Positions 1-7,139 of a stretch of DNA of 39,798 nt are shown here, in pieces (position 1 is the stretch's first letter; each line of letters opens with the position of its first letter). Position numbers and translations under genes: made by a program. The DNA is taken from assembly GCA_949285425.1 (NCBI GenBank), contig CASEAJ010000045.1, positions 1 to 39,798 on the forward strand, read 5' to 3'. Source of the DNA: an uncultured Porphyromonadaceae bacterium (GTDB lineage Bacteria > Bacteroidota > Bacteroidia > Bacteroidales > Paludibacteraceae). The notes beneath the pieces were generated by a model. The model saw nothing but the letters and a program-made list of their open reading frames with translations. It did not search any database and had not been told where the DNA came from.

Positions 1-45
1 AGAGAGAGAGAAGTGTCTATAAATCAATTCTTTATTGTTCTGTTT

Positions 46-60
46 TGCCCCATCGGGGCA
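46..60. other. Short GC hairpin near window edge
   Basis: TGCCCC, a 3-base loop, then GGGGCA form a perfect 6 bp stem. No clear T-run follows on either strand, so a terminator role for a gene left of the window is only a guess. The rest of 1-141 is AT-rich and shows no convincing gene. Confidence 0.4.
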
Positions 61-141
61 TAAGCCTTCCATTTTCATTTTTATTTTTCCAAATACGTTT
101 TAATTCACAGGTTTTGCCTCCGTTGTGGCTGGTGAATTTTT

Positions 142-219
142 GCAGACGTCTGCGCGTTTTTTTCCGGTATACTGGAAATATTTGCGCAGACGTCTGCACG
201 AATATTTGCGGACGTTTGG
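142..219. repeat. Palindrome array D: four modules at 22 bp pitch, upstream of HU-like gene
   Basis: Four palindromic modules have centres at 147.5, 169.5, 191.5 and 213.5, exactly 22 bp apart. Modules 1 and 3 are the same perfect 12 bp palindrome GCAGACGTCTGC (142-153, 186-197). Module 2 is TTTCCGGTATACTGGAAA (161-178), palindromic with one G-T pair. Module 4 (CGGACGTTTG, 209-218) is a wobble-degraded relative of modules 1 and 3. The array lies 124 bp before the HU-like start in a 343-base stretch with no credible gene. The pitch and module count match the other arrays in this window although the module sequences differ. Its function is unknown. Confidence 0.75.
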
Positions 220-343
220 AAATTTTTATGCATCACATGGCAAATGCACATGCGGTGTTCCGAAAATTTTTGTGTGTACGCAACGCCATTTACTGCCATA
301 ACCGAGGCATTTCCCATTTATTCATTTTAAAAATTAGTTTGTC

Positions 344-739
344 ATGAATTACAGATTGGTTCAGAAACGCAATCCGCAGGACCCGGAAGGCCAGCGGAAG
401 TATTACGCAAATGCCGTAAATGTAGGTAAAATGACTGTCAAGTCGCTGGCGAAAGAAATATCCGGCCGTTCGTCGCTCACGCGAGGTGACATAGAAAATG
501 TGTTGAACAACTTTGTGGACGTGCTGCCCACGTTCCTGAAAATGGGCATGAGCATTCAGCTTGGCGACTTCGGCACCATCCGTCTGAGTTTGTCGAGCGA
601 GGGGGCTGACACTCCAAAGGATTTTACTGCCGACATGATCAGGCACGTGAGGGTCATCTTCACGCCCGGCCCCATGTTGTTGAAGGAATTGGACGACATT
701 GAATTCATTGAATTCAAGCTTTTAAAAGAAAAAGAATGA
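344..739 (+). CDS. HU-like DNA-binding protein (Bacteroidetes histone-like family)
   Basis: This 131-residue protein belongs to the HU/IHF-related family typical of Bacteroidetes, which are small dimeric nucleoid proteins that bend DNA. The N-terminus (VQKRNPQDPEGQRKYYA) and the LTRGDIENVLNNFVDVLP helical stretch followed by IQLGDFGTIRLSLSSEG match the HU fold of two helices and a beta-arm. The C-terminus is short and acidic/basic mixed, without the extra domain found in the protein at 28785-29375. The upstream stretch carries palindrome array D. Part of this gene (491-514 and from about 720 to the stop) recurs as a scar at 2604-2649, so the locus has been rearranged. The family call is firm; the precise DNA target is unknown. 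Confidence 0.88.
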   Translation: MNYRLVQKRNPQDPEGQRKYYANAVNVGKMTVKSLAKEISGRSSLTRGDIENVLNNFVDVLPTFLKMGMSIQLGDFGTIRLSLSSEGADTPKDFTADMIRHVRVIFTPGPMLLKELDDIEFIEFKLLKEKE

Positions 740-807
740 TGTACGCTAAAAATCAGCAAAACGTCTGCAAAACAAATGAATAACAACCAACTAAAAAATA
801 AAGAAAA
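730..807 (+). repeat. Leader repeat copy 1 (direct repeat of 2640-2717)
   Basis: The sequence from the end of the HU-like gene to the ATG at 808 recurs almost unchanged before the ATG at 2718, with one 1-base indel and a few substitutions. It contains an ACGTCTGC box (761-768), the same half-site used in palindrome array D. The last part (ATAAAGAAAAATG) is also found before the lipoprotein gene at 5326. It is probably the 5' leader of a small family of secreted-protein genes. Confidence 0.85.
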
Positions 808-2607
808 ATGAAAAGAACTTTAATAGGAGTCCTGTTCCTGTGCCTGGCAGGCATTATCTTGCCGGCCAAGGCTGCGGTTATCGCTTCCGGCACTTGTGGT
901 GAAAATCTTACTTGGATGCTTCTCGAAGGTGACATCCTGCATATCAGCGGAAGCGGAGAAATGGCTGACTATGATTACAGTAATAATCCGTGGTCAACAT
1001 ATAAGGCCGAAATCAAAACAGTACAGATAGAACAAGGCGTGACGAGTATAGGGGATTATGCTTTCGACGGTTGCTATAGCCTGACCTCCGTCACCCTTCC
1101 CGAAAGCGTGACAAGAATAGGAGACCGTGCTTTCTTAGGTTGCAGCAGCCTGACCTCCGTCACCCTTCCCGAAAACGTGACGAGTATAGGGGATTATGCT
1201 TTCGACGGTTGCTACAGCCTGATCTCCGTCACCATCCCCGAAGGTGTGACAAGCATAGGGAGCGAGGCTTTCTTTGGTTGCAGCAGCCTGGCCACCGTCA
1301 CCATTCCCCAAAGCGTGACCAGTATAGGGGAATGGGCTTTCCATGGATGTAGCAGCCTGATTTCCGTTACTATTCCTAAAGGTGTGACGAGGATAGAGGA
1401 CGCCGCTTTCGGGGGTTGTCCTTCTCTCATAACAATTCTTGTGGAAGATGGCAACCCTAACTATAGTGCTAAAAATGGTATGCTTTTCAATAAAGACCAA
1501 ACAATTCTCATTCAATATCCTGCAGGAAAAAGCGAAGTAACCTATGCCATCCCCGAAGGCGTGACGAGTGTATGGAGCTATGCTTTCTTAGATTGCATCA
1601 ACCTGACCTCTGTCAGTATTCCCGAAAGTGTGACGAGTATAGGGGACGGTGCTTTCGCCGATTGCAGTGCCCTAGCCTCCGTTTCCATTCCCAAAGGGGT
1701 GACGAGTATTGGGAGCTATGCTTTCCAAGGAACAGCTTTCTACGAAAACGAAAGCAACTGGAACAATGGGACGCTTTATGTAGACCATTGCCTGTTGGGT
1801 GCGAAAAAAGACTTGAGCGGTGCATACTCCATTGTGGCAGGAACACGAGTTATTGCAGGCGGCGCTTTCGCCGAATGCGAAAGCGTGGCATCCATCACCA
1901 TTCCCGAAGGTGTGCTGAGTATAGGGAGCGAGGCTTTCTTCGATTGCAGCAGCCTGGCCTACATCAGTATTCCCGAAAGCGTGACGAGTATAGGGGAATA
2001 TGCTTTTTACTATTGTACCGGTCTGACCTCCATAACCCTCCCTAATAGCGTGACGAGTATTGGAATGGAGACTTTCTTTGGTTGCAGCAGCCTGACCTCC
2101 GTTTCTATTTCCGAGAGTGTGACGAGTATAGAAAGCGGCGTTTTCTACGAATGCGAAAGCCTGACTTCTGTCACCATTCCTAAAGGTGTGACGAGTATAG
2201 GAGTAGAGACTTTCTTCGGTTGCACCGGTCTGACCCAAATGACCGTGTTGGCCACCACGCCTCCAGCGGTCGGTATGGATGCTTTTTATAATGTCATCCG
2301 TGAAATACCGGTATATGTACCTGCTGAAAGTCTGGATGCCTACCAAAACGCCGATGTGTGGAAAGAGTTCAATCTGCAAGCCATGAATGGTTCAACCGGT
2401 CTTGGTTCTGTTGCCGCCTTGGAACAGAGCATAGAAGTGTGCAAAGGGGAAATCATCCTTAACCGCGCCGACCGGCCGTTAGTCAGCCTGTATGACCTGG
2501 GCGGGCGGCTCGTGCTCCAAAGCCACGACAACCGTATCGCTGTGCCGCAGTTCGGCATATACATCGTCCGGGTAGGAAAAGAAGCGGTGAAAATAGCGGT
2601 GCGATAG
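808..2607 (+). CDS. BspA-type leucine-rich-repeat secreted protein
   Basis: The 599-residue product starts with a signal peptide (MKRTLIGVLFLCLAGI, cleavage near residue 22). Residues about 70-480 are LRR_5/BspA repeats of about 23 residues with the core VTSIGDYAFDGCYSLTSV, interrupted near residues 210-250 and 305-345 by non-repeat inserts. These are surface adhesin-type repeats known in Bacteroidales and oral bacteria. After a closing segment (ATTPPAVGMDAFYN, VYVPAESLDAYQ) the last ~70 residues (LYDLGGRLVLQS, FGIYIVRVGKEAVKIAVR) resemble a type IX secretion sorting domain. The stop codon at 2605-2607 lies inside sequence duplicated from the HU-like gene. The repeats are very similar in DNA, so recombinational change in repeat number is likely. 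The ligand is unknown. Confidence 0.85.
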   Translation: MKRTLIGVLFLCLAGIILPAKAAVIASGTCGENLTWMLLEGDILHISGSGEMADYDYSNNPWSTYKAEIKTVQIEQGVTSIGDYAFDGCYSLTSVTLPESVTRIGDRAFLGCSSLTSVTLPENVTSIGDYAFDGCYSLISVTIPEGVTSIGSEAFFGCSSLATVTIPQSVTSIGEWAFHGCSSLISVTIPKGVTRIEDAAFGGCPSLITILVEDGNPNYSAKNGMLFNKDQTILIQYPAGKSEVTYAIPEGVTSVWSYAFLDCINLTSVSIPESVTSIGDGAFADCSALASVSIPKGVTSIGSYAFQGTAFYENESNWNNGTLYVDHCLLGAKKDLSGAYSIVAGTRVIAGGAFAECESVASITIPEGVLSIGSEAFFDCSSLAYISIPESVTSIGEYAFYYCTGLTSITLPNSVTSIGMETFFGCSSLTSVSISESVTSIESGVFYECESLTSVTIPKGVTSIGVETFFGCTGLTQMTVLATTPPAVGMDAFYNVIREIPVYVPAESLDAYQNADVWKEFNLQAMNGSTGLGSVAALEQSIEVCKGEIILNRADRPLVSLYDLGGRLVLQSHDNRIAVPQFGIYIVRVGKEAVKIAVR

Positions 2608-2649
2608 AAAATGTGTTGAACAACTTTTTTTTGAAAGAAAAAGAATGAT
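2604..2649 (+). pseudogene. Remnant of the HU-like gene 3' end
   Basis: Bases 2604-2627 are identical to 491-514 inside the HU-like gene, and 2641 onward matches 732 onward (the gene's end and following leader). The two offsets differ by 204 bases, so the copy lacks about 68 codons between a CTTT at 511 and a CTTTT near 719. It is a deletion scar, not a gene. It supplies the TAG stop of the leucine-rich-repeat gene. Confidence 0.85.
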
Positions 2650-2717
2650 GTACGCTAAAAATCAGCAAAACGTCTGCAAAATACAGGAATAAACAACCAA
2701 TTAAAAAATAAAGAAAA
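2640..2717 (+). repeat. Leader repeat copy 2 (direct repeat of 730-807)
   Basis: Near-identical copy of the leader before the gene at 808, ending in the same ATAAAGAAAAATG context around the start codon at 2718. It includes the ACGTCTGC box (2670-2677). Together with the HU remnant it marks a tandem duplication border. Confidence 0.85.
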
Positions 2718-5195
2718 ATGAAAAGGACATTATGGTCAACCGTGCTCCTTTGCCTTGCAGCCTTGCAGGCATGGGGAGGACTGCGGGCGGAACAACCCGC
2801 ACAAACAGCAAAGTCAGAACCGGTGGAAGTGGTGGAAATATCGTTCGATGTAAAATTGGCTTCTTTCATGTCGGTAGAAAAAGTGGAAATTCGGACCGAG
2901 TGGGGGGCTGATGGCATATATGATGAAACAAGCGGATTGTTCAAACTACGAATGCCTAAGGCTGACTATCCGTGCCGTTATGAAGTGTCTTATTGGTGGG
3001 AAGAGCCTTGTTTCCCGAAAACAGGTACGTTCATTTCAGACCGTGACCAGACCATTTTGGTAGATATGAGCAATTACCGCAGTGTGGTGTTTACAACAAA
3101 CGACCCGGACAAGTGGGCTTGGTCATCTGTTTCTGTGTCTGAAAAAGCCTCAACAGAAGGTTCTCAGGATATATTGGAGCGTTCCGTTGATACACAGATG
3201 TACATGGGTCCCGGTGAGTATCTGCTGAAGGTGGGGGAAATCCGTTCCCAAGTAGACAATCTTAGTTTTTTCGGCGGTTTGGTGATGCCGTTCACCGTGG
3301 GCGACAAGGACATGGAGGTAGTTTATCAGGTGAAACCGGAAAACTACCATAAAGTGACCTTTAGCATGACCGACCGGGATGGAAATCCCATGGACGAGTC
3401 ATTGTATGTGTATTCTTTGACTGATGATAATGTCGTCCCATCGTATGGCCAAGGGCTTGGCAGTGAAGGAAAACTCACGTTGCTGATGCATGATGGTACA
3501 TACGAATGTAAGATTGGAAGTTCGTTGGTTTATTATGACAGTCGGTTTGTGGTGGAAGGAAAAGACGTGGACGTTAAGGGTACGATGAGTTCGGATTATC
3601 GTAAGTTGAATGTACGGGTTTTCGGTGACTTGTTGTCCGAATTTTGCGATGGAAATGGCTTTTGTGGTATTCCTGATTTCAGGATAGGTACTTTGAGTGA
3701 TGGTAACAAATCGGTAATGCTTGGCGGCAATGCCGATCTTGGCTTTTCGGGTTCTACCTATCTTTTGTCGGGAACATATGTATATGGTGTTCAAATGAAT
3801 CATTTCGGACGACAAATCAAGTCGGAAAACAATGTGCTGGAGCTGAACGGGGATTATGAACTTGAGGTGGAACTGTCATCGGACAAATATGGAACCGTGT
3901 CGTTTGAGGTGCTTGATGCGGAAGGTAATCCGTTGGACAATCCGGGACAATTGAATCTTAGGCGGAGTGGCAGTTCACACGATATTTATGTCTATGCATC
4001 TTCGACGGATATTTTCTATTTGCCGGCAGGCACTTATTGTTCTGTTTATGGAGAGGGTGATGAACGTTACGTGAATGAATTTACTGTAATTGCAGGAGAA
4101 CGCAGCGAAGTGACCATCAGGCTTGAAGAACGGGAACTTGTTACCGTGAAAGTCAATGTGAAGTTGCCGCCGGAAGTGTTGTCATACTATCAGGAATGCT
4201 ATGAAGAATGCGGTGTGGATTTTTATGAACCGATTTCCGATGCAAGAATTGCTGGAGCGTACATAGACCTGAATGCACCTGAAGAAGTGGCAAGCATCGA
4301 GTTGCCCAAAGGAACTTACACCTATGAGTTGTGGCCGGAAGAACTGAATCGTAAAGAAATCATCAATGTGCAGGAAGATATGGAACTGACAATAGATTTT
4401 ACGGCTGAACCTTATCTGCACATTACTTTGCTTGACGAGTCGGGTGTTCCTTTTGAGCCTGATCATGCTGGATGCTACATACATCAAAAAGGACAGAATG
4501 CATTGCTGGGTGGTACCGAAACTTTTGCTTTTCTCGAACCGGGCACGTACGATTTGTGGGTTGAAGCCGTTTTCGATGATTACTCTGGAGCTTCTCTTCA
4601 GCGAACAGTAACTATGGGTACCTCTACTCAAGAACTGAACATTACGGTTCCCAAGTCCGACCCCAATAATTTCTTTGTGACTTTTTCGGTGACACCCATA
4701 GGTGGTTATAGTTCTGACCTTTGTGGCGTTGTCACACTAAATGGAATGACAGCCCTGTTGAATAACAATATAAATTTGTTCTTTGCAGACATTCCGGCCG
4801 GCAGCTATCCGTACACCATAGAAGCCGAAGGCTACGAAACTTATACCGGAACGGTGGTTCTAAATGAAAGTGTTGCTGAAGAGCATTTTGTAATAGTGGA
4901 AGCCTACCTTCTTCCAGAAAAGTCTTCTACGGGCATGCATACTCCTGTCGTTGCAAATCGCTTCCGTGTTTATCCGACTGTAGCTGAAGATGTGCTGCAC
5001 ATAGCTCCCGTTTCGGATAATGATGGTGAATGGATGGTGCGTTTGGTTTCATCTTCAGGCATGACCGTGTATTCCGACATGCATTGCATGGATACAGAAG
5101 TTACAATTTCTGTAGCAGGATTACCGGAAGGACTTTACCTGCTTTGCATGGATAACGGTAAAGTAGTAGAAACCTGTAAAATATTGAAAAAATAA
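2718..5195 (+). CDS. Large secreted protein with C-terminal sorting-like domain
   Basis: The 825-residue protein begins with a signal peptide (MKRTLWSTVLLCLAALQAW) very like that of the preceding gene. The body lacks a recognisable enzyme motif. It is built from repeated beta-rich segments with phrases such as LPAGTYCSVYGEG, LEPGTYDLWVEA and IPAGSYPYTIEAEGYETYTG, which resemble carboxypeptidase-regulatory-like or other Ig-like beta-sandwich repeats. The last ~80 residues (NRFRVYPTVAEDVLHIAP ... GLPEGLYLLCMDNGKVVE) fit a type IX secretion sorting domain (type A). A surface or secreted role is inferred; the function is unknown. A strong hairpin follows the stop. Confidence 0.7.
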   Translation: MKRTLWSTVLLCLAALQAWGGLRAEQPAQTAKSEPVEVVEISFDVKLASFMSVEKVEIRTEWGADGIYDETSGLFKLRMPKADYPCRYEVSYWWEEPCFPKTGTFISDRDQTILVDMSNYRSVVFTTNDPDKWAWSSVSVSEKASTEGSQDILERSVDTQMYMGPGEYLLKVGEIRSQVDNLSFFGGLVMPFTVGDKDMEVVYQVKPENYHKVTFSMTDRDGNPMDESLYVYSLTDDNVVPSYGQGLGSEGKLTLLMHDGTYECKIGSSLVYYDSRFVVEGKDVDVKGTMSSDYRKLNVRVFGDLLSEFCDGNGFCGIPDFRIGTLSDGNKSVMLGGNADLGFSGSTYLLSGTYVYGVQMNHFGRQIKSENNVLELNGDYELEVELSSDKYGTVSFEVLDAEGNPLDNPGQLNLRRSGSSHDIYVYASSTDIFYLPAGTYCSVYGEGDERYVNEFTVIAGERSEVTIRLEERELVTVKVNVKLPPEVLSYYQECYEECGVDFYEPISDARIAGAYIDLNAPEEVASIELPKGTYTYELWPEELNRKEIINVQEDMELTIDFTAEPYLHITLLDESGVPFEPDHAGCYIHQKGQNALLGGTETFAFLEPGTYDLWVEAVFDDYSGASLQRTVTMGTSTQELNITVPKSDPNNFFVTFSVTPIGGYSSDLCGVVTLNGMTALLNNNINLFFADIPAGSYPYTIEAEGYETYTGTVVLNESVAEEHFVIVEAYLLPEKSSTGMHTPVVANRFRVYPTVAEDVLHIAPVSDNDGEWMVRLVSSSGMTVYSDMHCMDTEVTISVAGLPEGLYLLCMDNGKVVETCKILKK

Positions 5196-5200
5196 TGGCA

Positions 5201-5250
5201 ATAGAAGCAGGAGAGGTCTGGCAAACGGTTCATCTCCTGCTTCTATGTTT
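5201..5250 (+). terminator. Hairpin terminator after the large secreted protein
   Basis: A 14 bp perfect stem (ATAGAAGCAGGAGA at 5201-5214 pairing with 5233-5246) with an 18-base loop is followed by GTTTTAT. It starts 5 bases after the stop codon, so rho-independent termination is likely. Confidence 0.75.
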
Positions 5251-5325
5251 TATAGATGGTTATAGTCAATAGGTTTGGTTTGTTTACCAAACTTTGTCGC
5301 AAGTACAATTTAAATATAAAGAAAA

Positions 5326-5688
5326 ATGAAAAGGACCTTTAAAGCATTGACAATCTTGTTGGTTGTGGTAGCGATCACCTCATGCGGGCTTACAAGTTAT
5401 GTCTCAAAGAATGTCAATACCACAGAAGTCTGCCTGAACAGGAACAATTTCAGGGTAGTAGGAACGGTTGAAGGTACATCGCATTCCGTTTATGTACTTG
5501 GCTTCATTGGAGGGCTGTCAAAAAGGGCCGTCAAAGAAAATGCATTAGCCGATATGTACAGCAATGCTATGCTGACCGGATCGCAGGCCGTAGTCAACAT
5601 TACGGAGAAAACCGTAATCCGCAACTATGTCTTGTGTTTGAGGTATGATTATATAGTTAACGGAACAATTGTTGAATTTACGGAATAA
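5326..5688 (+). CDS. Small lipoprotein (DUF6567-like)
   Basis: The product is 120 residues. The N-terminus MKRTFKALTILLVVVAITSC ends in a lipobox with Cys20, so it should be lipid-anchored. The mature part (VCLNRNNFRVVGTVEGTSHS, GGLSKRAVKENALADMY, NYVLCLRYDYIVNGTIVEF) resembles the DUF6567 lipoprotein family of Bacteroidetes, recalled from memory; its function is not known. The start region reuses the ATAAAGAAAAATGAAAAGGAC context of the two preceding secreted genes. Its stop is 4 bases before the next start, so the two are probably co-transcribed. Confidence 0.7.
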   Translation: MKRTFKALTILLVVVAITSCGLTSYVSKNVNTTEVCLNRNNFRVVGTVEGTSHSVYVLGFIGGLSKRAVKENALADMYSNAMLTGSQAVVNITEKTVIRNYVLCLRYDYIVNGTIVEFTE

Positions 5689-5692
5689 TCAG

Positions 5693-6817
5693 ATGAAGCG
5701 GGGTTTATGCGTACTGTTACTCTTTTGGGGAGGGGCATTGTGTGGTATCGCACAAGACGTGAACACGGCAACTATTGTTTTTAAGGACGGTACTCGCCTG
5801 GAAGGAAAAGTCATAGAAGAGAATGATATAGAGGTGACTTATCAGGATGTCTCCGGCAAGTTGACCAAACGTTTTCTGCGCGCCGACATTGAGCAGGTGG
5901 TTTATCCGGAATCTGATCAGGCGGAACCGCCGCAATCGTTGGAACTTCGTCGTTGTACGCTTGTATTCAAAGATGGTGCCCGTTTGCAAGGAAAATTGGT
6001 CAGTGAAGATTCCTTTAATGTTGTTTATGCGGATGACACAGGGAAGATAACCCAGACATTCAGCCGTGATGAAATAGAAGAAATCTTGTTTGATGAAATT
6101 GCCGGTAGTGGCGGGTCGGAGAAATTACGTCGGAACGATAGTGTGACCGTAAACCGGGTGGAGAAAGAATATGTGACTCAAAGGCAGGTCGATGTATTGA
6201 TATTGAATGATAATACGACGCTATTGGGCGAAATAGTGAGTGATGATGGCACGTACATTACATTTAACGACCTTTCAGGAAAACTGAAGAAGAAGTTCCG
6301 CAAAGCGGATATAAAAGAGACGACGGTTACCGTAGTAAATGAAAGGCAATTCAATGCATTGGCCGGTAGCCGGGTGTTGAAGAAGCCGAAGGAAAAAGGT
6401 TCATATGGAGGTTATGTGGAGTTGGTACCCATAGCAATAGGAAGAGATGGTGGCAAAATGGAACTGACCGCGACATTGGGTTATCGCGTGTCGCGTTGGT
6501 TTGTTGGAGGAGGCGTAGGTGTGAGTTATACATCTAATGTAAATATGTCGTTCTATGCTGCAACGAGATATGACCTCAATCCCATTAAAAATCTGCAACC
6601 TTTTGTTGAAATGAAAATTGGAGGTTCAATACTGTTAGGGCTGGATTTGGGTAGTCCTTATTTTCAATTTAAAGGCGGTATGGAATGGAGGCGTTTTTTT
6701 GCTTCGGTTGGCTTGGCTGTTGATGGTTTTATTAAAAGTACTTATTCTGACTATAGATACTATGACCAAAAGATTTGTCCTCCGTTGTTTCACTTGTCAT
6801 TGGGATATCGGTTCTGA
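5693..6817 (+). CDS. Exported protein with three internal repeats and a beta-barrel-like end
   Basis: I chose ATG 5693, 4 bases after the preceding stop, because it gives a signal peptide (MKRGLCVLLLFWGGALCGIAQ); an upstream in-frame start would overlap that gene. The 374-residue product has three ~45-residue repeats near residues 25-70, 87-130 and 165-210, each with the pattern VFKDGTRLEGKV ... YxDxSGKxxxxFxxxDIExV. Residues about 239-374 alternate hydrophobic and polar residues (VELVPIAIGRDG, LTATLGYRVSRWFVGGGVGV) and end in FHLSLGYRF with a terminal Phe, as outer-membrane beta-barrels do. The likely location is the outer membrane with the repeats periplasmic. The function is unknown. Confidence 0.65.
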   Translation: MKRGLCVLLLFWGGALCGIAQDVNTATIVFKDGTRLEGKVIEENDIEVTYQDVSGKLTKRFLRADIEQVVYPESDQAEPPQSLELRRCTLVFKDGARLQGKLVSEDSFNVVYADDTGKITQTFSRDEIEEILFDEIAGSGGSEKLRRNDSVTVNRVEKEYVTQRQVDVLILNDNTTLLGEIVSDDGTYITFNDLSGKLKKKFRKADIKETTVTVVNERQFNALAGSRVLKKPKEKGSYGGYVELVPIAIGRDGGKMELTATLGYRVSRWFVGGGVGVSYTSNVNMSFYAATRYDLNPIKNLQPFVEMKIGGSILLGLDLGSPYFQFKGGMEWRRFFASVGLAVDGFIKSTYSDYRYYDQKICPPLFHLSLGYRF

Positions 6818-6883
6818 GGATGTAGTAAAAAGAGGATGTCATATATTGGCGTTCTTGAACGTGTTTTGATGTTCTCCGAAATC

Positions 6884-6923
6884 AAAAGCGCAAAGGGTAT
6901 TTATTGCTCCTTTGCGCTTTTTT
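6884..6923 (+). terminator. Rho-independent terminator
   Basis: AAAAGCGCAAAGG (6884-6896) pairs with CCTTTGCGCTTTT (6909-6921), followed by more T. It ends the transcript of the lipoprotein/barrel pair. The gap 6818-7139 otherwise contains only the promoter of the next gene. Confidence 0.85.
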
Positions 6924-7026
6924 CGTTTATGGACAGATGGGAACCGGTTAAATAGAACAAAGGATATGGGTTCGGTTTCTTTCTGGAATGTATATTTGTT
7001 GAAATGAATATTAATGAAAGATTAAG

Positions 7027-7056
7027 TTGCTTTTTATGTGAAAAGTGTTACATTTG
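7027..7056 (+). promoter_or_regulatory. Bacteroidetes-type promoter for the K+/H+ antiporter
   Basis: TTG (7027-7029), a 19 bp gap and TACATTTG (7049-7056) match the -33/-7 pattern. The start codon is 84 bases downstream. Confidence 0.6.
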
Positions 7057-7139
7057 CAGGAATAATGAAATCATGTCGTTATTGTTGACGGCGAATAGTT
7101 GATTGAACTCTTGTTACAAAACATAGTTTTGTTTTAGAC

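Noticed and set aside
45..347. Small open frames on both strands through array D
   Set aside because: Their apparent protein repeats (for example QTSANI, ADVCAN) are only the translated palindrome modules; no start signal or family.
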